From Pseudomonas triticicola (lineage in GTDB: Bacteria > Pseudomonadota > Gammaproteobacteria > Pseudomonadales > Pseudomonadaceae), in NCBI RefSeq assembly GCF_019145375.1, contig NZ_JAHSTX010000001.1:1339001-1403000 (forward strand): a stretch of 64,000 nucleotides of DNA. Reading direction: 5' to 3'. The notes under the pieces are model-generated. The model was not told where the DNA came from and made no database searches. It worked only from the letters and a program-made list of their open reading frames with translations. The position numbers were made by a program, and so were the translations under genes. This document shows positions 47,064 through 56,346 of this stretch, one piece after another. Position 1 is the first letter of the stretch. Every line of letters starts with the position of its first letter.

Positions 47064-50000
47064 TGTTGCGCCTCCAGTGGCTTTTGAAGAGTGTGCGCCT
47101 TGGCTGCTTTGCGCTGCTCGCCGCGTTCGACAAAGTTACGGATCAGTACGTAGAACACGGGCGTCAGCAGCAGACCGAAGAAGGTCACCCCGAGCATCCC
47201 GGAGAACACTGCCACACCCATGGCGTGACGCATCTCGGCACCGGCACCGCTGGAGAACACGAGTGGCACCACACCCATGATGAACGCGAAGGAGGTCATC
47301 AGGATCGGCCGCAGACGCAGGCGGCAGGCTTCCAGCACCGCAGCGAGCGGGTCGAGGCCTTCTTCCTGTTTATCCTTGGCGAACTCGACGATCAGAATCG
47401 CGTTCTTACAGGCAAGTCCCACCAGTACGATCAAGCCGATCTGGGTGAAGATGTTGTTGTCACCGCCGGAGATGATCACACCGGTAATGGCCGACAGCAG
47501 GGTCATCGGTACGATCAGGATCACCGCCAGTGGCAGGCTCCAGCTTTCGTATTGTGCGGCGAGCACCAGGAACGCCAGCAGTACGCAAAGCGGGAACACG
47601 AACAGCGCGGTGTTGCCGGACAGAATCTGCTGGTAGGTCAGGTCGGTCCACTCGTAGGTCATGCCGTTCGGAAGTTCTTCCTTGAGCAGTTTCTCGATGG
47701 CTTTTTCCGCCTGGCCAGAGCTGTAGCCCGGGGCTGCGGCACCGTTGATTTCAGCGGTGATGAAGCCGTTGTAGTGCATCACGCGATCCGGTCCCGAGGT
47801 GTCGCTGACCTTGATGAAGGTCGCCAGCGGGATCATCTCGCCTTTGTTGTTGCGTACTTTCAACTGACCGATCTGATCGGATTCAAGACGGAACTGCTGT
47901 TCGGCCTGAACGTTGACCTGATAGGTGCGCCCGAAGCGGTTGAAGTCGTTGGCATACAGCGAGCCCAGGTAGATCTGCAGGGTGTCGAAGATGTCGCTGA
48001 CGGCCACGCCGTGGGTCTTGGCTTTTTCACGGTCGATGGCAGCATCGACCTGCGGCACGTTCACCGTGTAGCTGGTGAACAGGCCGGCCAGTTCCGGCAC
48101 GTTGTGGCTCTTGTTGATGATGTTCATGGTTTCTTTGTACAGCTCGTCGTAGCCGAGGTTGCCCCGGTCTTCGATCTGCAGGCGGAAACCGCCAATGGTG
48201 CCCAGGCCTTGTACCGGTGGTGGCGGGAAGATCGCCATGTACGCTTCCTGAATGTTCGCGTACTGGCCGTTCAAGGCTCCGGCAATCGCGCCGGCGGACA
48301 TGCTCGGGTCTTTACGCTCGTCGAACGGTTTCAGCGTCACGAAGACGATGCCAGCGTTCGGGCTGTTGGTGAAGCCGTTGATCGACAGGCCCGGGAACGC
48401 TACGGCGCTTTCCACGCCCGGCTGTTTCAGCGCGAGGTCGGACATGCGCTTGATCACGTCTTCGGTACGATCCAGGCTCGCGGCATCCGGCAATTGCGCG
48501 AAGGCCACCAGGTATTGCTTGTCCTGGCCGGGTACGAAACCGGTCGGCGTGCTGGAGAAACCGAAGAAGGTCAGCACCATCAGGCCTGCATACACGAGCA
48601 GGGCGATGCCGCTGCTGCGGATGACCCGGCGCACGGTGCCGACGTAGCCATGACTGGCACGGTCGAAGAAACGGTTGAACGGACGGAACAGCCAGCCACC
48701 GAAGATTCTGTCGAGCACTTTCGAGAAGCGGTCTTTCGGCGCGTCGTGACTTTTCAGCAACACAGCAGCCAGTGCTGGCGACAAGGTCAGCGAGTTGAAT
48801 GCCGAGATCACTGTCGAGATCGCGATGGTCAGTGCGAACTGTTTGTAGAACTGCCCGGTGAGGCCGGAAATGAATGCCGCCGGAATGAACACCGCACACA
48901 GCACCAGTGCCGTGGCCACGATCGGCCCGGTCACTTCACGCATGGCGCGCTTGGTCGCTTCGACTGGCGTCAGTCCGAGTTCTATGTTCCGTTCGACGTT
49001 TTCCACCACGACGATGGCGTCGTCCACCACGATACCGATGGCCAGTACCAAGCCGAACAGCGATAGGGCGTTGAGCGAGAAGCCGAACAGGTGCATGACC
49101 GCAAACGTACCGATCAACGATACCGGCACCGCCACCAACGGAATGATCGAGGCGCGCCAGGTCTGCAGGAACAGAATCACCACCAGCACCACGAGGATCA
49201 GCGCTTCGAACAGGGTGTGCACCACCGCCTCGATCGAGCCACGAACGAAGATCGTCGGGTCATACACGATGCTGTAATCCATGCCCTGCGGGAAGCCTTT
49301 CTTCAGCTCTTCCATCTTGCCGCGCACTTCGTTGGAAATGTCGATGGCGTTGGAACCGGGACGCTGGAAGATCGGGATCGCCACCGCTGGCTGATTGTTC
49401 AGCAGCGAGCGCAAGGCGTATTGGCTGGAACCCAGTTCAATGCGTGCAATATCCTTCAGGCGCGTGATCTCACCGTCGTCGCCTGCGCGAATGACGATGT
49501 TCTCGAACTCTTCCTCGGAAACCAGACGGCCTTGAGTGTTGACCGACAGCTGGAAGCTTTGCGCGGTCGGGGCAGGGGGCGCGCCCAGTTGACCGGCGGC
49601 GACCTGACGGTTCTGCTCGCGAATCGCGGTCACCACATCGGTGGCGGTCAGATTGCGCGAAGCGGTCTTGTTCGGATCAAGCCAGACGCGCAGCGAGTAG
49701 TCGCCCATACCGAACAACTGCACATCACCAACACCACCCAGGCGAGCCAGCTCATCCTTGATGTTGAGGATCGCGTAGTTGGACAGGTAGAGCATGTCGT
49801 AGCGCTTGTCCGGTGAGGTCAAGTGCACAACCATGGTCAGGTCGGGCGAAGCCTTGTCGACGGTGATACCGATGCGCGTCACTTCCTCGGGAAGCTTCGG
49901 CTCGGTTCGGGTCACCCGGTTCTGCACCTGCACCTGCGCGTTGTCCAGGTCAGTGCCCAGGGCGAAGGTGATGGTCAGGGTGATCTTGCCGTCGGCGGTC

Positions 50001-50251
50001 GACTGCGAGGACATGTACAGCATGTTCTCGACGCCGGTGATGGCCTGCTCCAGCGGAGCGGCCACGGTTTCACCGATGACTTTGGGGTTGGCGCCGGGGA
50101 AGTTGGCGCGCACGACCACGGTCGGCGGCACGACTTCCGGGTATTCGCTGATCGGCAACTGGAACAGCGAGATCGCACCGGCGATCAGGATCAACAGCGA
50201 CAGCACCGCTGCGAAGATCGGCCGGGAAATGAAGAATTGGGAAAAATTCAT
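47060..50251 (-). CDS. mexF: RND multidrug efflux pump, MexF type
   Basis: A 1063-residue RND transporter beginning MNFSQFFISRPIFAAVLSLL, with 12 helices in two halves and large periplasmic loops. The proton-relay Asp pair is seen in helix 4 (AIGIVVDDAIVVVENV), and the second half has FTQIGLIVLVGLACKNAILIVEFAKD. The N-terminal 250 residues closely follow P. aeruginosa MexF as I remember it, and the length (1062) agrees. In P. aeruginosa MexEF-OprN exports fluoroquinolones, chloramphenicol and trimethoprim and also quorum-sensing precursors; substrates here are inferred. It starts 15 nt after mexE. Confidence -1.
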   Translation of the reverse strand: MNFSQFFISRPIFAAVLSLLILIAGAISLFQLPISEYPEVVPPTVVVRANFPGANPKVIGETVAAPLEQAITGVENMLYMSSQSTADGKITLTITFALGTDLDNAQVQVQNRVTRTEPKLPEEVTRIGITVDKASPDLTMVVHLTSPDKRYDMLYLSNYAILNIKDELARLGGVGDVQLFGMGDYSLRVWLDPNKTASRNLTATDVVTAIREQNRQVAAGQLGAPPAPTAQSFQLSVNTQGRLVSEEEFENIVIRAGDDGEITRLKDIARIELGSSQYALRSLLNNQPAVAIPIFQRPGSNAIDISNEVRGKMEELKKGFPQGMDYSIVYDPTIFVRGSIEAVVHTLFEALILVVLVVILFLQTWRASIIPLVAVPVSLIGTFAVMHLFGFSLNALSLFGLVLAIGIVVDDAIVVVENVERNIELGLTPVEATKRAMREVTGPIVATALVLCAVFIPAAFISGLTGQFYKQFALTIAISTVISAFNSLTLSPALAAVLLKSHDAPKDRFSKVLDRIFGGWLFRPFNRFFDRASHGYVGTVRRVIRSSGIALLVYAGLMVLTFFGFSSTPTGFVPGQDKQYLVAFAQLPDAASLDRTEDVIKRMSDLALKQPGVESAVAFPGLSINGFTNSPNAGIVFVTLKPFDERKDPSMSAGAIAGALNGQYANIQEAYMAIFPPPPVQGLGTIGGFRLQIEDRGNLGYDELYKETMNIINKSHNVPELAGLFTSYTVNVPQVDAAIDREKAKTHGVAVSDIFDTLQIYLGSLYANDFNRFGRTYQVNVQAEQQFRLESDQIGQLKVRNNKGEMIPLATFIKVSDTSGPDRVMHYNGFITAEINGAAAPGYSSGQAEKAIEKLLKEELPNGMTYEWTDLTYQQILSGNTALFVFPLCVLLAFLVLAAQYESWSLPLAVILIVPMTLLSAITGVIISGGDNNIFTQIGLIVLVGLACKNAILIVEFAKDKQEEGLDPLAAVLEACRLRLRPILMTSFAFIMGVVPLVFSSGAGAEMRHAMGVAVFSGMLGVTFFGLLLTPVFYVLIRNFVERGEQRKAAKAHTLQKPLEAQQ

Positions 50252-50266
50252 CGGAGTTGTCGTCCC

Positions 50267-51520
50267 TTAACCGCGTGGGGTCGTAGCAGCCAGCTTCGCA
50301 GCCGAACCCGATGCGCCCTTGGCAGGGGCAACTTTGGGCAGGTTGCTGGCTTCCAGCGCTTGACGTTGTTGAGCGAGGGCGGCGAGGGTCTGCTCGCTGG
50401 CCATCGGAATCACCTCAGGGGTGACCGGTGAGCCAGGACGAACCCGTTGCAGACCCTTGACGATGATCGTGTCGTCCTTGTTCAGGCCGTTGCGGACGAT
50501 GCGCAGGCCTTCGATTTTCGGACCGAGTTCAACGGCGCGGTAGGCGGTCTTGTTGTCGCCATCCATCACCAGCACAAACTTCTTGCCCAGGTCAGTGCCC
50601 ACGGCTTCGTCATTGATCAGCATGGCGTTGTAGGTGCCGCTGCCGACCAGTTTCAAGCGAGCGTAGAGGCCAGGGGTGTAGGTGCCGTCAGCGTTGTCGA
50701 AGACTGCGCGACCACGGATGGTGCCGGTTTTCGGATTGACCTGGTTGTCGACGAAGTTCATCTGGCCCAGGTGCGGGTTGCCGTCCTCGTTGGACAGGCC
50801 CATGTACACCGGCGTAGTGGCGCCACGCTGGCCGTTGCGGGCCAGTTCGGTGTATTTGAGGAACACGCGTTCGTCGGCGTCGAAGTAGGCGTAGACCTTG
50901 TCGGTGGAGACGACGCTGGTCAGCGCGGTGGTGTCGGCGGTCACCAGGTTGCCGGCAGTGATTTCGGCGCGGCTGACGCGGCCGCTGATCGGTGCGGTCA
51001 CGCGGGTGAAGCTCAGGTTCAGTTTGGCCAGGTCCAGTTGTGCCTGCAGAGCACCAACGGCGGCGCGGGCTTCTTGGGCGGCGCTGGTGCGCGAGTCGGC
51101 CAGTTCAGCGGAAATGGCGTTGCTGGCACGCAGACGTTCACCGCGCGCCGCTTCGTTTTCGCTGCGGGTGGCGGTGGCGCGGGCTTGAGCAACCAGAGCT
51201 TCGAGGCGGCGTACCTCGGCCTGGAACGGACGCGGGTCGATCTGGAACAGCAGGTCACCTTTCTTGACCAGCGCGCCTTCGGTGAACGCGACCTGATCGA
51301 TCTGGCCCGAAACCCGTGGCCGGATTTCTACGGTTTCCGGGGCTTCGAGGCGCCCGGTAAATTCGTCCCACTCGTTGACCGGTTGTTCCAGCACCTTGGC
51401 CACGCTGACCTTGGCAGCGGGCGGGGCGCCGGCAGTCTCCGGAGTTTTGCCGCAGGCGCTCATCACCAGTACGGCCAGCATGGCCAACGGGAAGCGCAAA
51501 TGTTTGAGTGATTGTTCCAT
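50267..51520 (-). CDS. mexE: RND periplasmic adaptor lipoprotein, MexE type
   Basis: About 417 residues from ATG 51520. The lipoprotein signal LPLAMLAVLVMSACGK gives lipidated Cys22 or so. The lipoyl halves are EIRPRVSGQIDQVAFTEGALVKKGDLLFQID and LNLSFTRVTAPISGRVSRAEITAGNLV, separated by a coiled-coil hairpin, and a beta-barrel domain and a low-complexity Ala/Gly/Ser tail follow. It is the first gene of the pump operon; no mexT or mexS is adjacent. A perfect palindrome about 86 bp upstream of the start may be its operator. Confidence -1.
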   Translation of the reverse strand: MEQSLKHLRFPLAMLAVLVMSACGKTPETAGAPPAAKVSVAKVLEQPVNEWDEFTGRLEAPETVEIRPRVSGQIDQVAFTEGALVKKGDLLFQIDPRPFQAEVRRLEALVAQARATATRSENEAARGERLRASNAISAELADSRTSAAQEARAAVGALQAQLDLAKLNLSFTRVTAPISGRVSRAEITAGNLVTADTTALTSVVSTDKVYAYFDADERVFLKYTELARNGQRGATTPVYMGLSNEDGNPHLGQMNFVDNQVNPKTGTIRGRAVFDNADGTYTPGLYARLKLVGSGTYNAMLINDEAVGTDLGKKFVLVMDGDNKTAYRAVELGPKIEGLRIVRNGLNKDDTIIVKGLQRVRPGSPVTPEVIPMASEQTLAALAQQRQALEASNLPKVAPAKGASGSAAKLAATTPRG

Positions 51521-51605
51521 GGATGCAATCCGCCGAAGTATTGAAGATGGGCGGATGATGCTCGGCGCGGGTGTGATGGCACGAATCGAATGAAGCAAAG
51601 GTAAC

Positions 51606-51622
51606 TATCATTCGGAATGATA
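51606..51622. promoter_or_regulatory. Perfect 17-bp palindrome upstream of mexE (candidate operator)
   Basis: TATCATTCGGAATGATA has two perfect 8-bp arms around a central base. It lies 86 bp upstream of the mexE ATG, in the 275-bp gap shared with the DUF805 gene. The symmetry and length suit a TetR-type or other dimeric repressor. It does not look like the ATCA-N5-GTCGAT box of MexT as I recall it. Confidence -1.
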
Positions 51623-51748
51623 TAAGCGCCGAGGCAGCCCTCTAGCATGCACCTTTCGTTAGGGGGCTAACAATGTGTTTTCTTGCAATTCTTTCTTGCG
51701 TGACGAGCAATGATCGAGCAAGGCCCTGTCGAGATGGGCGTCATAAAT

Positions 51749-51775
51749 AAAGAAACGGCCATGAGGCCGTTTCGA
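51749..51775 (-). terminator. Rho-independent terminator after the DUF805 gene
   Basis: On the minus strand GAAACGGCC, loop TCAT, GGCCGTTTC, followed by TTTATTTATG. It lies about 20 nt after the DUF805 stop at 51796 and keeps its transcript from entering mexE. Confidence -1.
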
Positions 51776-51795
51776 TCCGCGATTGCCGCTATTGA

Positions 51796-52248
51796 TCAGT
51801 TGAAGCCTTTGCGATTGGCACCGAAGCGATTCGGGCCAGGCTGGCTGTCTTGCGCCAGAAACACGATGTTGACGATGGGCAGCAGAATCCACCAGCCGCT
51901 GCGGTCAGTGTCGTGCATGCGCCGTACGCCAACAGCGAGGCTCGGCAACAGCATTGCCAGGTTGTACAGGCTCTGCAAGGCGCCACCGGTCTTGAGCATG
52001 GCGTCAAAAACGCTCATGACAATAGCGATGCCCATGTTGATCAGAAAAAACATCCAGTATTCACGGCGCGTGGCGCGTCCGGTGAACACGGCATATTTCT
52101 TCAGTGCTTCCACGTATGGGTTGCCGCTCGCCATGACGGGGCCACTAGCAATGGAATGCAGTGGCGCTTGAGGTGCGCCGCATTGGGGGCATGCCGATGC
52201 CAGAGTACTTATTTCCTTGGCGCAACCACGGCAGAAAACCAGGCTCAT
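51796..52248 (-). CDS. Zinc-ribbon DUF805 membrane protein
   Basis: 150 residues. The N-terminus carries a zinc ribbon with two Cys pairs (FCRGCAKEI and CPQCGAP). The remainder is a DUF805 domain (YAVFTGRATRREYWMFFLINMGIAIVMSV; LAVGVRRMHDTDRSGWWILLPIVNIVFLAQDSQPGPNRFG) with about four membrane helices and the family's GRxxRxEYW and RRLHDxxxSGW motifs. Function is unknown for the family. ATG 52248 has AGGGA upstream. Single-gene transcript ending in the hairpin at 51749. Confidence -1.
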   Translation of the reverse strand: MSLVFCRGCAKEISTLASACPQCGAPQAPLHSIASGPVMASGNPYVEALKKYAVFTGRATRREYWMFFLINMGIAIVMSVFDAMLKTGGALQSLYNLAMLLPSLAVGVRRMHDTDRSGWWILLPIVNIVFLAQDSQPGPNRFGANRKGFN

Positions 52249-52558
52249 GTTTTTTTCCCTAAAAAATGGTCAGTCGAAAGACGGGACAGATACATCCCGG
52301 TGTTTTCGTTGGTGCAGATGTCGTCGCCAACGAGAGCAGAGACTGAATGCCCGGCTCTCCATTGGCGGGGCGGCGGTAATCTAATCGTTACCATAAGGTT
52401 TGTCATCGGCTCTCCGCTGTCGATTTGTGGGTCTGCGGCTAAACCCAAACCCGATCGTCACCAAATCCACTTGGGGCGTGAGGCATGCGAACGCATTTCG
52501 CTCTAACATGAGCTGATATTCATGCCGTCAGCTTCTGCCACCCCCGGAACTTTCCTAT
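52249..52558. other. 310-bp divergent intergenic region
   Basis: Separates the divergent DUF805 and LysR genes and must hold both promoters. I see no repeat, hairpin or plausible small gene in it. Confidence -1.
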
Positions 52559-53464
52559 ATGCGCGACCTGCCCCCGACCGCGACCCTGCGGGCTTTCGAA
52601 GTGGCCACTCGGCACCCGACGTTCACCGCTGCCGCTCAAGAACTGCACGTGACCCAAAGCGCCGTCAGTCATCAGCTCCGGCATCTGGAAGAACTTTGGG
52701 GATTGCAATTGTTCGAGCGCGGCAAGGCGTTACGCCTTACAACAGCGGGGGCGACGCTGGCGCCGATCGTGCGCGAGTTTTTCATGAGCCTTGAAGCAAC
52801 GCTGGAGGATCTGCGCGAGCAAAAGGACCGGGTTCGCCTGACCGTCAGCACCACTTATTCGTTTGCCTTGAAGTGGCTGCTGCCACGCTTGCCGAATCTG
52901 TCGCGCCTGCACCCGGAGCTGTTGGTGTCGCTGGATACCACGGACACGATCATCCATTTCGCCAGCGGCGAAGCTGATGTCGCCATTCGCTTGGGCAAAG
53001 GCAATTATCCCGGTCTGTATTCGGAGTTTCTGTTTGGGGAGCAAGTGTTTCCCGTGGCCAGCCCCGAGATGCTGCAGCGCGTCGGCACGCCGGGCAGTCC
53101 CGCGGAGTTGCTGCAGATGCCGTTACTTATCCGCGACGGCGCCGAGTTGGCGCCGAAATGGGAGGTGTGGTTTCAGTCCGTCGGGCTGGAGTTTTTACCG
53201 CTGCGCGAAGGCGTCAGGTTTGGTGATACCAATATGACGGTGGAAGCTGCGTTGCTCGGCCAGGGTGTGGCGCTGGTGCGCAGCGGCCATGTCGAAAACG
53301 AAATCGCCGATGGCCGTCTGGTGAGGCTGTTCGATGTGCCGTTCACTTCGCCTTTGGCCTACTATTTCGTCTGCCCCAAAGGCATCGAAGCCCAGGCACA
53401 CATTCTCAGTTTTCGTGACTGGTTGCTCAGTGAAGCATTGAAGGTGCAGAACCCCCAACGCTGA
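52559..53464 (+). CDS. LysR-family regulator (GcvA-like)
   Basis: 301 residues: N-terminal winged helix with LPPTATLRAFEVATRHPTFTAAAQELHVTQSAVSHQLRHLE, the GcvA-subgroup pattern, then a C-terminal substrate-binding domain (ADVAIRLGKGNYPGLYSEFLFGE; VEAALLGQGVALVRSGHV). The ATG at 52559 has only a modest ribosome site. It is followed in the same direction by a DMT exporter 75 bp later, which may be its target; the ligand is unknown. Confidence -1.
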   Translation: MRDLPPTATLRAFEVATRHPTFTAAAQELHVTQSAVSHQLRHLEELWGLQLFERGKALRLTTAGATLAPIVREFFMSLEATLEDLREQKDRVRLTVSTTYSFALKWLLPRLPNLSRLHPELLVSLDTTDTIIHFASGEADVAIRLGKGNYPGLYSEFLFGEQVFPVASPEMLQRVGTPGSPAELLQMPLLIRDGAELAPKWEVWFQSVGLEFLPLREGVRFGDTNMTVEAALLGQGVALVRSGHVENEIADGRLVRLFDVPFTSPLAYYFVCPKGIEAQAHILSFRDWLLSEALKVQNPQR

Positions 53465-53539
53465 AGCATGAGCTTTTGCTCATGCTGCAATGAGGAAACT
53501 TCGCTGTAATGCCAATGCCCGAGATGCCTAGAATGCGGC

Positions 53540-54367
53540 ATGCCAATCCATCTCGTACTCCTCGTTCTGTTCGCCGCGCTCCTGCACGCCAGCTGGAACG
53601 CGTTGCTGCGCGGCGGCGCCGATCGGCTCTGGTCGATGACAATAATGTGTGTGGCCATCGCCATCGTCTGCCTCATCGCCACCTTTTTCATGGCCGCGCC
53701 TGCACCTGAGAGCTGGGGTTATGCGCTACTCTCGGCACTGCTGCACGTTGGTTATAACCTGTTTCTGGTGCGCAGCTATCGGGTCGGCGACCTTGGGCAA
53801 ATCTATCCGATTTCCCGTGGGTCGTCGCCAGCGCTGATCACCCTCGGCGCCGCGCTGTTTGCCGGCGAAACCATTACCCCCGCCGAATTGCTCGGCATTG
53901 GTCTTGTGTCGGGCGGGATCATGTCCCTGGCTTTTCGCGGGCGCAGCCTGTCGGTGCCGAGCTTGCCGTATGCGCTGGGCACCGGTTGTTTCATCGCTGC
54001 CTACAGTGTGGTCGATGGCATTGGCGCCAGACTGTCGGGGGCGCCGCTGGCTTACACAGTTTGGATGAGCGCCCTGTGGGGCGTGCTGATGCCGCTGGTG
54101 TATATCGGCCTGCGCGATGCTCGCAGTCTGTTTTCCGTACGGCCCGGAATGCTGACCGCTGTGGTCGGCGGACTGGTCTCGTTGCTGGCCTACGCAATCG
54201 TTATCTACGCCATGAACGAAGCGCCACTGGGCGCGGTGTCGGCGCTGCGCGAAACCAGCGTGTTGTTCGCGGCATTGCTCGGCTATTTGTTTCTCGGTGA
54301 AAAGCTCACCGTCCGCAGGATGCTGGCGTGCGTGGTCATCGCCAGCGGCGCCATCATCATCGGCTGA
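53540..54367 (+). CDS. EamA/DMT-family exporter
   Basis: 275 residues, about ten membrane helices in two EamA repeats: LHASWNALLRGGADRLWSM near the start of the first and the second-half YAMNEAPLGAVSALRETSVLFAALLGYLFLGEKL. The latter is a typical drug/metabolite transporter ending. Likely exports a small metabolite or amino acid. It ends 29 nt before the SDR gene and may be co-transcribed with it. Confidence -1.
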   Translation: MPIHLVLLVLFAALLHASWNALLRGGADRLWSMTIMCVAIAIVCLIATFFMAAPAPESWGYALLSALLHVGYNLFLVRSYRVGDLGQIYPISRGSSPALITLGAALFAGETITPAELLGIGLVSGGIMSLAFRGRSLSVPSLPYALGTGCFIAAYSVVDGIGARLSGAPLAYTVWMSALWGVLMPLVYIGLRDARSLFSVRPGMLTAVVGGLVSLLAYAIVIYAMNEAPLGAVSALRETSVLFAALLGYLFLGEKLTVRRMLACVVIASGAIIIG

Positions 54368-54396
54368 CACAGCCCAACTGCTGAGGAGAACGTCGC

Positions 54397-55158
54397 ATGG
54401 GTAACGTTTCGCAGGCCCCGCTGATTCTGATCACCGGCGGCAGTCGCGGAGTCGGCGCCGCCACCGCCCGACTCGCCGCAGCACAAGGCTACGACGTTGC
54501 CATCAGCTACGTCGCTAACGAGTCCGCCGCTCTTGAGGTGGTGGCCGATGTCGAAGCGCTTGGGCGCAAAGCGTTGGCCGTGCGTGCCGACAGTGCCAAC
54601 CCTGAGCAGGTCGCTGATTTGTTCTCGGCCATTGATCGTTCATTCGGGCGGATCGACGTTCTGGTCAATAACGCTGGCGTGCTGGCGAAACAGTCACGCA
54701 TGGAGGACCTGAGCTTCGAACGCATGCAGCGCATCTTCGCGGTCAATGCTCTGGGACCGATCCTGTGCGCGCAGCAAGCGGTGAAGCGCATGGCGTATCA
54801 GCACGGCGGCACAGGTGGGGCAGTGATCAACGTTTCTTCTGCCTCGGCGCGCTTGGGCAGCCCGAATGAATACGTCGACTACGCAGCATCGAAAGGCGCG
54901 CTGGAAACCTTCACCATCGGCTTTGCCAAGGAAGTCGCGCGCGAGGGAATCCGCGTCAACTGCATTCGCCCGGGGCACATCTATACCGACATGCACGCCA
55001 GCGGCGGCGAGCCGGGGCGGGTGGATCGCGTGAAGGACTCGATCCCGATGGGCCGGGGCGGTCAGCCGGAAGAGGTAGCGCGGGCCATCTTGTGGCTGGC
55101 CAGCGCGGAGGCTTCATTTGTCACCGGGACATTTCTGGATGTGACGGGTGGCAAGTAA
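54397..55158 (+). CDS. Short-chain dehydrogenase/reductase
   Basis: 253 residues of classical SDR type: cofactor motif ITGGSRGVGAATA, NNAGVLAK, catalytic Ser in INVSSASARLG, and YVDYAASKGAL (Tyr-x-x-x-Lys). The C-terminal FVTGTFLDVTGG is standard. The Arg/Ser after the first beta strand region suggests NADP or NAD use cannot be decided by eye. The start ATG 54397 has AGGAG nine bases upstream. It converges on the LysR gene with a 3-bp gap. The substrate is unknown. Confidence -1.
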   Translation: MGNVSQAPLILITGGSRGVGAATARLAAAQGYDVAISYVANESAALEVVADVEALGRKALAVRADSANPEQVADLFSAIDRSFGRIDVLVNNAGVLAKQSRMEDLSFERMQRIFAVNALGPILCAQQAVKRMAYQHGGTGGAVINVSSASARLGSPNEYVDYAASKGALETFTIGFAKEVAREGIRVNCIRPGHIYTDMHASGGEPGRVDRVKDSIPMGRGGQPEEVARAILWLASAEASFVTGTFLDVTGGK

Positions 55159-55161
55159 TTG

Positions 55162-56076
55162 CTAGAGGCTATCCGGATCGCCGAAAAACATCTGAATTCG
55201 CGACCGTAACCACCGCTCTCCCGGGTCGTTATCCTGCGACCCACGCCATGCCATGTGCAATTCAAAGGTCCGCGTCGGCAGTGGCGGATCTTCAGCACGA
55301 AGCCCTCCAGCTGCCGTCAGTGCGTCCGCCGTGTAATCCGGCACGGTCGCGACGATATCGGTGCCCGCCAGCAGGGTGCCCAGTCCGTTGAACTGTGGCA
55401 CTGCCAGCACCACGTGCCGTTTGCGTCCGAGTTTTTCCAGTTCTTCATCGACGAAACCACTGAGGTCGCCAGCGAACGACACCAGTGCGTGCGGTCGGGC
55501 GCAGTAGTCGTCGAGGCTCAGCGGCCCCGGCACGGTGTCGGCGCGCAGCAGCTTCGGTGCGCTGCGGCGCAGGACCTTGCGCTTGGCATTGGCCGGCAGG
55601 TCGGTGGTGTAGCTGACGCCGATCGAAATCTCGCCGGAGGCCAGCAGGCCCGGCATCAAGATGTAGTTGACCCGGCGCACGACGAGGACGATGCCTGGTG
55701 CTTCGGCGCGCAGGCGCTTGAGCAGCATGGGCAGCAGGGCGAATTCGACGTCGTCGGATAACCCAATGCGGAACACCGACGTGCTGGTCGCTGGATCAAA
55801 ATCGGCGGCACGACTGACGGCGGTCGAGATCGAATCAAGGGCGGGCGAGAGCAGGGCGAAGATTTCCACCGCGCGCGCGGATGGTTCCATGCTGCGGCCG
55901 GTGCGGACAAACAAGGGATCGTCAAACAGGCTGCGCAGGCGCGACAGAGCCGCACTGATAGCCGGTTGGCCGAGGAACAATTTTTCCGCGGCCCGAGTCA
56001 CACTGCGTTCGTGCATCAATGTTTCGAACACGATCAGCAGGTTCAGGTCGACACGACGCAGGTCATTACGATTCAT
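55162..56076 (-). CDS. LysR-family regulator (NodD/PcpR-like)
   Basis: About 304 residues starting MNRNDLRRVDLNLLIVFETLMHERSVTRAAEKLFLGQPAISAALSRLR, the DLNLL subgroup common in regulators of dehydrogenase genes. The effector domain has FRIGLSDDVEFALLPMLLKRL and a periplasmic-binding-protein fold. ATG 56076 with AGGA seven bases upstream is preferred to the longer frame (to 56250). It is divergent from the MDR dehydrogenase at 56347 across 270 bp, so it probably regulates it. Confidence -1.
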   Translation of the reverse strand: MNRNDLRRVDLNLLIVFETLMHERSVTRAAEKLFLGQPAISAALSRLRSLFDDPLFVRTGRSMEPSARAVEIFALLSPALDSISTAVSRAADFDPATSTSVFRIGLSDDVEFALLPMLLKRLRAEAPGIVLVVRRVNYILMPGLLASGEISIGVSYTTDLPANAKRKVLRRSAPKLLRADTVPGPLSLDDYCARPHALVSFAGDLSGFVDEELEKLGRKRHVVLAVPQFNGLGTLLAGTDIVATVPDYTADALTAAGGLRAEDPPLPTRTFELHMAWRGSQDNDPGERWLRSRIQMFFGDPDSL

Positions 56077-56346
56077 CTGGAGTCCTGGCAGAGTCATCAA
56101 ACTTGACGAGGGCGACCATATGAGAACAATGGCCGGCATGAATCTTACGGGGAAAGGCTGGTACTCTGCACCGGAAAATTCAGCTTTACTGCGACGGTGG
56201 CAGGCCTTTTTCCATGGAATTTGCCAATGCCGCCCTTGATGCGGAATCAATGACAGGCATGTCGACTATTAATAGCCGCTGATGGTCTTGGGTCGAAAGC
56301 CCAGATAGAGTTCATGGCATTAGAGGTTACTTTGACGAGGTTTGCG

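Noticed and set aside
47063..49066. A 667-codon plus-strand frame opposite mexF
   Set aside because: Antisense to a gene with full RND structure; no motif of its own.
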